This document shows, piece after piece, positions 1-6,543 of a stretch of DNA of 10,770 nt. Below the pieces are notes generated by a model, which had not been told where the DNA came from, ran no database searches, and worked only from the letters and a program-made list of their open reading frames with translations. How positions within the stretch are numbered: the first letter of the stretch is position 1; every line of letters begins with the position of its first letter. Both the position numbers and the translations under genes were made by a program. The DNA comes from Merdiplasma sp905207905 (lineage in GTDB: Bacteria; Bacillota; Clostridia; Lachnospirales; Lachnospiraceae), in assembly GCA_902475025.1 (NCBI GenBank), contig CABRXX010000080.1, positions 1 to 10,770 of the forward strand, given 5' to 3'.

Positions 1-168
1 GAAGCGCCGGAGGGAGCCACAGAGGCTGCAGAAGAAACCACGGAAGCGCCGGAGGGAGCCACAGAGGCTGCAGAAGAAACCACGGAAGCGCCGGAGGAAG
101 CTACAGAGGCTGCAGAAGGAACTACAGAAGCACCGGAGGGAACTACAGAAGCTGCAGAAGAAGCTACG
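1..168 (+). repeat. Four tandem 42-bp in-frame repeats
   Basis: Four 42-base units lie at 1-42, 43-84, 85-126 and 127-168. Each encodes a 14-residue unit of the form EAPEGATEAAEETT. The first two are identical, and the third and fourth carry several substitutions. The array may extend upstream of the window. Because 42 is divisible by three, gain or loss of units would change linker length without breaking the frame. Confidence 0.9.
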
Positions 169-1311
169 GAAGCTGCTTCCGACGAATTGGTGGAGCTTGG
201 AGAGCGCCCTGCCTACACGGCTACTGATTATGTGACCGTGGGAGAGTACAAGGGACTAAACATTGTAGTGGAGCCCAAGGATGTGTCTGATGCAGATGTG
301 GAGTCCTCTGTGAATGCAGAGATTCAGGCGAAAGAGCTGTATGAGACAGAGGGAACCGTGGAGGACGGGGACCTGGTAAATATTGACTACGAAGGAAAGA
401 AGGACGGAGTCGCTTTCGCAGGGGGAACTGCCCAGGGAGCAGATTTAAAGATTGGCTCGGATTCCTTTATTGATGGCTTTGAGGACGGCCTTATTGGAGT
501 AAAAGTAGGAGAGACTGTAGATTTGAATCTTACTTTCCCGGAAGATTATCCCAGTGAGGATCTGGCAGGTCAGGCAGTGGTATTTACAGTAACGGTAAAT
601 TATATTGTGCCGGAGCTGACCGATGATCTGGCAGCTGTTCTTAGTGAGGAAGCGTATGTCACTGCAGATTCATACAGAGAGTCCGTCCGGGAGACTTTGG
701 CTAGTGAAGATCAGAGATTTCAGGTATATAATGAGATCATGACTCAGGTGTATAATACCTGTACCGTGAATGATTATCCTCAGGAGCTGGTGGATTTTGC
801 CATGGCTTCCATTAAGAATTCCTATATTCAGGCTGCCCAGGAGAGCGGAATGAGTTTGTCTGATCTGGTGGCTGCCTATGGTATGACAGAGGAGCAGTTT
901 GACGAAGTGCTTTTGCAGAATATTAAGGGCAGTCTGCAGCAGGAGCTGATCTTAAAGGCCATTGCAGAGACTGAAGGCATCACCGTATCCGATGAGGAGT
1001 ATGAAGCCGGATGTGAAGAATATGCTGCCAGTTATGGATATCCTACAGTGGAACAGTTTAAAGAGGATTTTGACCGTCCCACAGTGGAAATCAGCCTCAT
1101 GATGGAAAAGACTATGGAGATGATCAGCGATAATGCGGTGATCGAAGAGGCAGAAGAGACAGAGGCACCGGCAGAGGAAACAGAGGCTCAGACAGAGGCA
1201 GACACAGAAGCTGTGTCCGAAAATGAGACAGAGGCAGGGACGGAAAGCGCTGAAACGGAAGCGGCAGACCAGGATACCACAGAGGGAACTACGGAGGCCG
1301 TGACAGAATAA
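1..1311 (+). CDS. Trigger-factor-like FKBP-type peptidyl-prolyl isomerase (3' part, 5' end outside window)
   Basis: The frame is open from base 1, so the true start and any signal peptide lie upstream. A TTG at 187 is in frame but has no ribosome binding site and lies inside the gene. Of 436 visible residues, about 1-60 are a repeated Glu/Ala/Thr/Pro linker. Residues about 120-202 form an FKBP domain of trigger-factor type, with GDLVNIDYEG, FAGGTA, IGSDSFIDGFEDGLIG and LTFPEDYP followed by a VVFTVTVNYI strand. A helical part follows, resembling the trigger factor C-terminal chaperone arm. The last roughly 55 residues are an acidic Glu/Thr/Ala tail. The family catalyses prolyl cis-trans isomerisation and assists folding. 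The long acidic linkers suggest an exported or lipid-anchored foldase rather than the ribosome-bound factor, but the N-terminus that would decide this is not visible. The gene ends at a shared bidirectional terminator. Confidence 0.85.
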   Translation, partial: EAPEGATEAAEETTEAPEGATEAAEETTEAPEEATEAAEGTTEAPEGTTEAAEEATEAASDELVELGERPAYTATDYVTVGEYKGLNIVVEPKDVSDADVESSVNAEIQAKELYETEGTVEDGDLVNIDYEGKKDGVAFAGGTAQGADLKIGSDSFIDGFEDGLIGVKVGETVDLNLTFPEDYPSEDLAGQAVVFTVTVNYIVPELTDDLAAVLSEEAYVTADSYRESVRETLASEDQRFQVYNEIMTQVYNTCTVNDYPQELVDFAMASIKNSYIQAAQESGMSLSDLVAAYGMTEEQFDEVLLQNIKGSLQQELILKAIAETEGITVSDEEYEAGCEEYAASYGYPTVEQFKEDFDRPTVEISLMMEKTMEMISDNAVIEEAEETEAPAEETEAQTEADTEAVSENETEAGTESAETEAADQDTTEGTTEAVTE

Positions 1312-1414
1312 GAAAAGCAGCACTTTGGAAATGAAGATCAGTTTATGAAGCTGCTGTATCTGGCCGCATTGTCCCAGGTACGCGGATGCTAAAATAGTTG
1401 TAGAAAGAAAAGAG

Positions 1415-1457
1415 GGCAGCTCAAATCCGAAAATCAACGGATTTGAGCTGCCTTTTT
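1415..1457. terminator. Bidirectional intrinsic terminator between convergent genes
   Basis: A perfect 15-bp stem (1415-1429 with 1438-1452) encloses an 8-base loop and is followed by TTTTT on the plus strand. The plus strand just before the stem is A-rich, giving a T-rich tail on the minus strand. It can therefore end both the foldase transcript and the convergent deacetylase transcript. The 100 bases between the foldase stop and this stem hold no gene I can support. Confidence 0.9.
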
Positions 1458-1526
1458 AAAGTCTGCGATGTTTTCTGCGGGATATGTGCTTCTGAAACTG
1501 CCTAAGACTTCCACGAAACCAAAAGA

Positions 1527-3116
1527 TTATGCTTCTCCGTTTGCCACTACGGGGGTGGGTCTGCGGGAATCGAATACCTGAGATGCAGTGAACATCTGAT
1601 CCAGCACAGTGGTATTGCCCTGGCTGGACTGATAAAGCATATAGCCATCCAGATTGATGCGTCCCTGACGTACATAGTCTCCGGTGATCTGAACCCAGTA
1701 GGGAACGGAACCGTCCACATTACAGTAGAAGTTGTAGCCTGCGCTCTTAAAGTACTGGTAAACCTCATTGTCAGAGCTGTAGCCTTCCCAGGAGCCGATA
1801 TCATTGCCGTGGGCAAAGATAATAGTATCCACCGGGCCTACGATATTCTGTACAGTGTTGACCCATTTTTCATTGTCCGTCTTTAAGGCATCTACTGATT
1901 TGCCGGTAACGCTAAGGTGTCCCCAGGTATGACTGGCAAATTCCCAGCCGCTTTCCTTGATGGCTTCAGCAATCTTTGTGGCCTCTGCAACCTCAGCATC
2001 CCAGTCGAAATCAGGATGGGCTTCCAGCCACTTGGCCTGATCGTCCATAAGATTCTGTCTTGTCTTATAGTCGGTGTCTGTGCGGTAGCCGAAAACGCCG
2101 TTGTAGCCAGTGAGAGCGATCATTCCCCGGGCTCCCTTGTAAGCCCCGTCGGGATGCTCTTCCAGGAAGGTATTCAGCCGGGGAACTACGTCAAAGTCTC
2201 CGATCTGCTCAGTGCCATCCGGTTTTACATAATGGCATTTCACCTTTCCGTTCTCATCCAGAACCAGTTTGTCCGGGTAGCTGGCAGATTCATAGGAGTG
2301 ATAGTAGCTCAAGTCATCCACAGACAGCACTACCGGTTTTTTATCGGGGGGAAGCAGCAGATTGGTGTTGGGCTCAAAGTGTACGTTTCCGTTCTCATCC
2401 GTGGTCTGCACCACAAGGTCTCTGAGACGCACAAAGACGTAGCCATTGTCGTACATCTGCTGGGTGATCTTATCAAATTCATCCACTGTGGTCATCCAGG
2501 CATTCATGCCGTCTGCGGCGTCCTGGTTTCCTACATATTCTGCGCTGAAGGCTCTGGAGGGATCATTCACCAGAGAGTGGTAGAAAATATGAGGTACGGT
2601 ATTCACATCCACTGCCACACAGGCATTTTTGGCTGCTTCAATATCACTGATTGCGGCAGTGATATCAGCCTTTGATTCATAGCCCGGTACCGATTTCAGC
2701 AGTTCAATAGCCCCATCGTAATCGTAGCCTGCTTCCAGAAGTCTGGCCTGGCTGAGGATATCTGCATCCTCCTGACTGTTTTCAGTCTGTGCAGGCGCCT
2801 CGGTAGCCGGCTCTGCATCAGTCTCAGAAGCCGGGGCAGAGGGAGCCTCTGAGGGAGCTTCTGTCTGGGGCTGCTGTGGGATTTGTCCGGAACCGTCAGT
2901 CTGTCCGCTTATTCCGGAATTTCCTGAGCCGGAACGGTTGTCTTTTCGTGATACAAAAGTAAAAATCAGTGCAGTCACTGCCAAGATCAGGACAAGCAGT
3001 CCCGCAAACACGGCAATCCGCATATTTCGTTCCCGGCGTCTTCTTTTTTGGCGTCTTAGCCTGCGCTCCTGAGCCTGACGCTGGTAATCCATGTCATCAT
3101 CATACTGTTCGTTCAT
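1527..3116 (-). CDS. Membrane-anchored polysaccharide deacetylase (NodB-fold)
   Basis: This 529-residue protein has a cytoplasmic N-terminus rich in Arg and Lys (about 11-33), one membrane segment (about 34-56, inside-positive), a Ser/Gly/Pro/Thr/Glu linker (about 57-118), and an extracellular domain. The NodB homology region shows motif 1 as VVLSVDDLS (262-270, Asp267 and Asp268) and motif 2 as SHTWGH (395-400), the H-x-x-x-H metal-binding pair. The segment FAHGNDIGSW (434-443) sits where motif 3 is expected. The family removes N- or O-acetyl groups from extracellular polysaccharides, often peptidoglycan or a secondary wall polymer. The substrate here is not known. Between motifs 1 and 2 there is a long insertion (about 270-390) compared with minimal NodB domains. 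The start is supported by an AGGGGAG site six bases before the ATG. The gene is monocistronic and convergent with the foldase gene. Confidence 0.85.
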   Translation of the reverse strand: MNEQYDDDMDYQRQAQERRLRRQKRRRRERNMRIAVFAGLLVLILAVTALIFTFVSRKDNRSGSGNSGISGQTDGSGQIPQQPQTEAPSEAPSAPASETDAEPATEAPAQTENSQEDADILSQARLLEAGYDYDGAIELLKSVPGYESKADITAAISDIEAAKNACVAVDVNTVPHIFYHSLVNDPSRAFSAEYVGNQDAADGMNAWMTTVDEFDKITQQMYDNGYVFVRLRDLVVQTTDENGNVHFEPNTNLLLPPDKKPVVLSVDDLSYYHSYESASYPDKLVLDENGKVKCHYVKPDGTEQIGDFDVVPRLNTFLEEHPDGAYKGARGMIALTGYNGVFGYRTDTDYKTRQNLMDDQAKWLEAHPDFDWDAEVAEATKIAEAIKESGWEFASHTWGHLSVTGKSVDALKTDNEKWVNTVQNIVGPVDTIIFAHGNDIGSWEGYSSDNEVYQYFKSAGYNFYCNVDGSVPYWVQITGDYVRQGRINLDGYMLYQSSQGNTTVLDQMFTASQVFDSRRPTPVVANGEA

Positions 3117-3142
3117 TTGTAACTCCCCTTTTTCTCTTTTTC

Positions 3143-3163
3143 TTCAGCCAAAACAAGGCTGAA
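3143..3163 (-). other. Small hairpin in deacetylase leader
   Basis: A 7-bp perfect stem (TTCAGCC/GGCTGAA) with a 7-base loop lies just upstream of the deacetylase ribosome binding site. It is followed by an A-rich, not T-rich, run in the direction of transcription, so it is not a terminator. It may affect mRNA stability or be incidental. Confidence 0.35.
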
Positions 3164-3260
3164 AATTGTGATAATATTGTATTTCAGATGCTTTTAGTTT
3201 AGCACAGCCCATAAGAAACGGCAATGAAGATTCATCGGGATTTTTATTAAAAATTTCTTA

Positions 3261-3385
3261 TTTCATAGGAAATTCCTTCCTAATGAAACAAAAATGCTCC
3301 GCGGGATCGCACTGCGGAGGGCAGGGAAGATGTCGCCAAAGCGACCCGCCGCAGGCGGAGAAGTCTGCGAGCAGACTTCTTTTTT
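3261..3385 (+). ncRNA. Five consecutive hairpins ending in a terminator: candidate structured RNA or repeat element
   Basis: Five stems follow one another almost without gaps. They are 3261-3288 (11 bp with one bulged A), 3297-3302 with 3314-3319 (CTCCGC/GCGGAG), 3332-3336 with 3341-3345 (GTCGC/GCGAC, loop CAAA), 3346-3350 with 3354-3358 (CCGCC/GGCGG, loop GCA), and the terminator stem 3360-3367 with 3372-3379. Local GC content rises sharply against AT-rich flanks. No protein-coding frame is supported. It lies between the divergent deacetylase and protease genes. It could be a small RNA, a leader or attenuator for the protease, or a dispersed palindromic element. The sequence alone does not decide between these. 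Confidence 0.45.
3360..3385 (+). terminator. Intrinsic terminator upstream of the subtilase
   Basis: An 8-bp stem, GAAGTCTG with CAGACTTC, encloses a CGAG tetraloop and is followed by six T residues. It points toward the protease gene, whose start codon is about 120 bases downstream. It either terminates transcription entering from the left or caps the hairpin array it belongs to. Confidence 0.8.
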
Positions 3386-3504
3386 AATTCTTACAGAAAT
3401 GGGAAATGGCATAGAAATAAGGAAAAGGGAAAAGTGAATGCGGATAGGAAACGCAGCGCCATAACTCAGAGCGGAAAATGGAATAAAGAAGGAGAGACAA
3501 GTAT

Positions 3505-5271
3505 ATGGAAAATGAAAAGATAGAAAATCTTCTGAATCTTGCCTTGGATGCCACAAAGGAGGAACGGGAAAAATCTTTAAATCTGGAGGTGGGCTATGAG
3601 CCGGAGGAAAATACCTGGGAACTGATCATTAAGTTTAACCAGGAGTCTTTCGGCCTTAAGGAATTGGAGGAACTGGAAGGTCTGATTCCCTTATCCTTTG
3701 GTTATGGAATCATTCGGGTACCGGAAAAACGAATTTCTGAATTGGCAGCTTTGCCTCAGGTACAGTACATTGAAAAACCAAAACAGCTGTTTTTTGCCGT
3801 GAACCGCGGAAAAGCCGCTTCCTGCTTTTGGGGGCTTCCTGAAGCGAAGGGAACAGAGGGAGACGGGGTTTTGGAAGGGCAGGGGGTGATCGTGGCTGTT
3901 CTGGACTCTGGTGTGGACTATTTTCATCCGGATTTTCGGAACCAGGACGGCACTACCCGGATCTTAAGCATCTGGGATCAGACAGCAGTTTCAGGGACCC
4001 CGCCGGAAGGATTCCGGGAAGGAACGGAGTTTTCCAGGGAGGAGATCAATGAAGCTCTGGCTCAGGGCAGCAGGCGGGAGGGGTATGAGGTGGTGCCAAG
4101 CATAGACGGAAGCGGCCATGGAACCGCAGTTTTGGGAATTGCAGCGGGAAATGGGAATGCCTCCGGAGGTCGTTTCCGGGGCGGTGCGCCCAAAAGCGAT
4201 CTTTTAGTGGTGAAGCTTGGAACGCCGGGCGCGGGAGATTTTCCAAGAACAACCCAACTGATGCAGGGGCTGGAGTATGTGATCCGGAGAGCAAGAAAAG
4301 AGGGAAAACCGGTGGCAGTCAATTTGAGTTTTGGAAATGTGTATGGTTCCCACACCGGCACCTCCCTGTTGGAGACCTATATGAACGCGATGGCAGGAGA
4401 ATGGAAAAATGTAATTATAACGGGAGCTGGCAATGAGGGAGAGGGAAGAGGGCATGCCTCCGGAAAATTGAGGGAGGGAGAGACGCAGAGAGAAGAACTG
4501 GCGGTGGCAGCCTTTGAACCGGCTTTGAACCTGCAGATTTGGAAAAATTACGGGGACGAGATCGACATTGCCCTGATTCATCCAAACGGACAAAGTATTT
4601 TGCTGCAGCCTTCCGGCAGTATTCCCGGCAGTCCCAAGATCGGCCGGTATCGGTTAGGAAATACAGAGATTTTGGTTTATTACGGCGTACCGGTTCCCTA
4701 CAGCACCAATCAGGAGATCTATTTGGAGTTTATCCCCGCAGGAAATTATATTGATTCCGGCATCTGGAAGCTGGAGCTGACTCCAGGTGAAATTCGCTGG
4801 GGGGAGTATGATATGTGGCTACCCGGACAGGAGGTTCTTAATGAAGGAACGGGTTTTCTTAGGCCTTCGCCTCAGGTGACGCTGACGATTCCTTCCACAG
4901 CCGAGATGGTGATTACGGTGGGAGCTTACGACTCTGCCCGTCTGGCCTACGCTGCATTTTCCGGGCGGGGGTACACCAGATATCCGGAGAAGATCAAGCC
5001 GGATCTGGCTGCACCGGGGGTGAATATCACGGCGCCTGCGGCAGGGGGAGGTTATGCTCCGGTTACCGGCACCTCCTTTGCAGCTCCCTTTGTGACAGCG
5101 GCATCTGCTCTTCTGATGCAGTGGGGGATTATTGCCGGCAAGGATCCCTATCTGTACGGAGAAAAGGTAAAAGCGTATTTGCAGAAAGGAGCAAGGCCAT
5201 TGCCGGGGTTTGCGCAGTGGCCCAATAATCAGGTGGGATGGGGGGAGGACGTTATAATAAGGTTACATTGA
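3505..5271 (+). CDS. S8 subtilisin-like serine peptidase, clostridial Csp-like
   Basis: The 588-residue protein starts behind AAGGAG (3489-3494). Residues 1-95 resemble the short prodomain of Csp-type subtilases, ending near IEKPKQLFF. The catalytic domain carries Asp134 in AVLDSGVDYFHPDF, His205 in DGSGHGTA, oxyanion Asn310 in GAGNEG and Ser524 in GTSFAAP, so all active-site residues are present. About 150 residues between Asn310 and Ser524 exceed the subtilisin core and fit the inserted beta-rich (jellyroll) domain known in Csp proteases. No signal peptide or membrane segment is visible, so it is probably intracellular or packaged in the spore. Csp proteins of Clostridium process the cortex hydrolase SleC during germination. 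Many clostridia carry several paralogues of unknown substrate, so the specific role here is open. It is flanked by an upstream terminator and, downstream, by the start of mobile-element genes. Confidence 0.88.
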   Translation: MENEKIENLLNLALDATKEEREKSLNLEVGYEPEENTWELIIKFNQESFGLKELEELEGLIPLSFGYGIIRVPEKRISELAALPQVQYIEKPKQLFFAVNRGKAASCFWGLPEAKGTEGDGVLEGQGVIVAVLDSGVDYFHPDFRNQDGTTRILSIWDQTAVSGTPPEGFREGTEFSREEINEALAQGSRREGYEVVPSIDGSGHGTAVLGIAAGNGNASGGRFRGGAPKSDLLVVKLGTPGAGDFPRTTQLMQGLEYVIRRARKEGKPVAVNLSFGNVYGSHTGTSLLETYMNAMAGEWKNVIITGAGNEGEGRGHASGKLREGETQREELAVAAFEPALNLQIWKNYGDEIDIALIHPNGQSILLQPSGSIPGSPKIGRYRLGNTEILVYYGVPVPYSTNQEIYLEFIPAGNYIDSGIWKLELTPGEIRWGEYDMWLPGQEVLNEGTGFLRPSPQVTLTIPSTAEMVITVGAYDSARLAYAAFSGRGYTRYPEKIKPDLAAPGVNITAPAAGGGYAPVTGTSFAAPFVTAASALLMQWGIIAGKDPYLYGEKVKAYLQKGARPLPGFAQWPNNQVGWGEDVIIRLH

Positions 5272-5477
5272 AAAAAGTCAGTAAAATCAAGTGTTTTCGT
5301 TCATTTTCCCAACACTGAAACGAGGCACTTTCACCATGATTTTGAAGAAAATCTGCCCGGGTTGAATTCAAAATGATGTGGAAAGGAAGATTTATAGCAA
5401 TGACGTAACATGATACAAGGGGCAGAAAGTGTGTGATACGGAACAGCCCGTATCAATCGAAAGGAGTAGTGAAATAT
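5272..5477. other. Gene-free junction between chromosome and mobile module
   Basis: These 206 bases hold no coding frame I can support. A weak inverted repeat AGTGTT/AACACT (5290-5295 with 5311-5316) has no T-tract. A 7-bp stem GATACGG/CCGTATC (5435-5441 with 5448-5454, 6-base loop) lies just upstream of the tnpV ribosome binding site. The gene content changes here from housekeeping-type to element-type, so an element boundary is likely inside or near this stretch. I cannot define an attachment site from one end. Confidence 0.4.
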
Positions 5478-5825
5478 ATGAAACTGACTTATACGAATGT
5501 AAATGGATACCTGATTCCGAATCTTACCTATAAATCCGGTGAACAGATGGAACAGCTTGGCAAGTATGGTTTTCTTCGCAGAGATTATCTGAAGAACCAT
5601 CGAAATTCAATGTATCAAGTGATGCTTCTGCAGGATACCATTGGAGAGCATCTTCTGGAAGTGGACAAGGCAGCCAGAGAGAGGGAAGAAGTGATTCTGA
5701 AACAGTTAGAAGAGAAAGAGCCTTTGCCTGATAAGGAGAAAGATCAGATGGAATGGGTGCGGGCAGCTAACCAGCACAGAGCGATTGCGGAGGAGATTAT
5801 TTTGATGGAACTGATCTATATTTAA
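5478..5825 (+). CDS. tnpV: TnpV-family transposon-associated protein
   Basis: This is a 115-residue protein. The ATG at 5478 is chosen over an in-frame GTG at 5433 because AAGGAG (5461-5466) precedes it by 11 bases and the family opens with MKLTYT. Family features visible are the N-terminal MKLTYTNVNGYLIPNL, the central YGFLRRDYLKNHR, and the C-terminal DQMEWVRAANQHRAIAEEII. TnpV proteins occur on Tn4451/Tn4453-type and related clostridial elements. Their biochemical role is not established. It is followed by an intrinsic terminator, which suggests its own transcription unit. It marks the start of the mobile module. Confidence 0.85.
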   Translation: MKLTYTNVNGYLIPNLTYKSGEQMEQLGKYGFLRRDYLKNHRNSMYQVMLLQDTIGEHLLEVDKAAREREEVILKQLEEKEPLPDKEKDQMEWVRAANQHRAIAEEIILMELIYI

Positions 5826-5913
5826 CAAAGTTGAAGTTTGTAACTGAGGATTGAACAGACGCAGGTAATTGGCTGAATTAAAAATTCATTGAAAAAAGAA
5901 TAAAATATTTAGA

Positions 5914-5955
5914 GAAGGCGTGAGTGATAGAGATATTGCTTACGCTTTTTCTTTT
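5914..5955 (+). terminator. Intrinsic terminator after tnpV
   Basis: An 11-bp stem with three G-T wobbles (5918-5928 with 5935-5945) encloses the loop AGAGAT and is followed by TTTTTCTTTT. It sits 24 bases before the next gene start. It therefore ends the tnpV transcript or attenuates read-through into the initiator-like gene. Confidence 0.8.
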
Positions 5956-5978
5956 GGACTGGAAGGGAAGTGAGGAGC

Positions 5979-6293
5979 ATGGCACAGATTTTTCGTGTAG
6001 AGAGAACTAAGAATTTTACGGTAATGAGTAATCACCATTTCAAGAATAAGAATCTGACATTGAAAGCGAAAGGTCTATTATCGCTGATGTTAAGTTTGCC
6101 AGATGACTGGAATTACAATATGCAAGGACTGGCAACATTGAGCAGAGATGGGATTGATTCTGTTCGTTCTGCAATTAAGGAATTAGAGCATCATGGATAT
6201 GTGGAACGTCATAGATTGCGTAATGAATATGGCTTTTATGGCGATACCGAATATATTATCCGGGAAGTTCCATTAGGAGAAGAAAATGATTAA
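5979..6293 (+). CDS. Winged-helix replication-initiator-like protein, N-terminal domain only (truncated)
   Basis: The 104-residue frame from ATG 5979 has GAGGAG just upstream. The in-frame GTG at 5970 is less likely because the family begins MA-IFR. The sequence MAQIFRVERTKNFTVMSNHH, then LKAKGLLSLMLSLPDDWNY and the helix pair around SVRSAIKELEHHGYVER, matches the N-terminal helix-turn-helix domain of replication-initiator-type proteins on clostridial integrative elements. Family members that I recall are more than twice as long, with a Pro/Asn-rich linker and a C-terminal domain. Here the frame stops at 6291, just where the linker would begin. It would bind DNA but lacks the part thought to act in replication. 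It may be a decayed initiator or a short DNA-binding derivative. Confidence 0.7.
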   Translation: MAQIFRVERTKNFTVMSNHHFKNKNLTLKAKGLLSLMLSLPDDWNYNMQGLATLSRDGIDSVRSAIKELEHHGYVERHRLRNEYGFYGDTEYIIREVPLGEEND

Positions 6294-6474
6294 GCGGAGA
6301 AGAGAAGCGCCTAAAGGTGGATAGTCCAATTTGGGACAATCAGGTCATAGGAAATTCCTATCTCCGGACATCAGAAAACAGGAAAACCAGATATGGGGAA
6401 TCCCATATTGGAAAAACCGTCGCTATTAATAATCCATATTATCAAATATGAATTATTAAAGAACCAGTAAATAA
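6294..6474 (+). pseudogene. Possible remnants of the initiator linker, broken in several frames
   Basis: Downstream of the stop, in the same frame and past two more stops, the bases at 6387-6428 read PDMGNPILEKPSL. This resembles the repeated PD-NP-EKP linker of full-length initiators. A neighbouring frame (6317-6350) reads VDSPIWDNQVIG, also linker-like. This suggests several indels and stops in a former coding region, with the C-terminal domain deleted before parM. The match is by recalled family pattern only. Confidence 0.35.
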
Positions 6475-6521
6475 AATATCTATCTTATCAATCACGTAAG
6501 TATTAATAGGATTGGATAAGA
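6427..6521. repeat. Two long imperfect inverted repeats upstream of parM
   Basis: The first is TAATAAT-C-CATATT, loop ATCA, AATATG-A-ATTATTA (6427-6458): 13 pairs with one mismatch. The second pairs TCTTATCAATC (6483-6493) with GATTGGATAAGA (6510-6521), with one extra G. Both lie directly before the parM start, where plasmid parMR operons carry their centromere and operator. They may be ParR-binding sites or simply AT-rich coincidence. Confidence 0.3.
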
Positions 6522-6543
6522 GAAGAAAGAACGAGGTATGATT

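Noticed and set aside
1347..1394. Short frame MKLLYLAALSQVRGC after the foldase gene
   Set aside because: It has only 15 codons, no ribosome binding site, and sits just before the terminator.
1917..2675. 252-codon open frame on the plus strand inside the deacetylase gene
   Set aside because: It is antisense to a gene with clear domains and a good ribosome binding site. Its product shows no motif and its start has no ribosome binding site.
3391..3420. Possible promoter (TTACAG and CATAGAAAT) before the subtilase
   Set aside because: Spacing and boxes fit neither the vegetative consensus nor a sporulation sigma consensus well enough to call.
3263..3556. 97-codon minus-strand frame across the hairpin array
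   Set aside because: It runs through the palindromic array and the protease start, has no family resemblance, and is explained better by the structured region.
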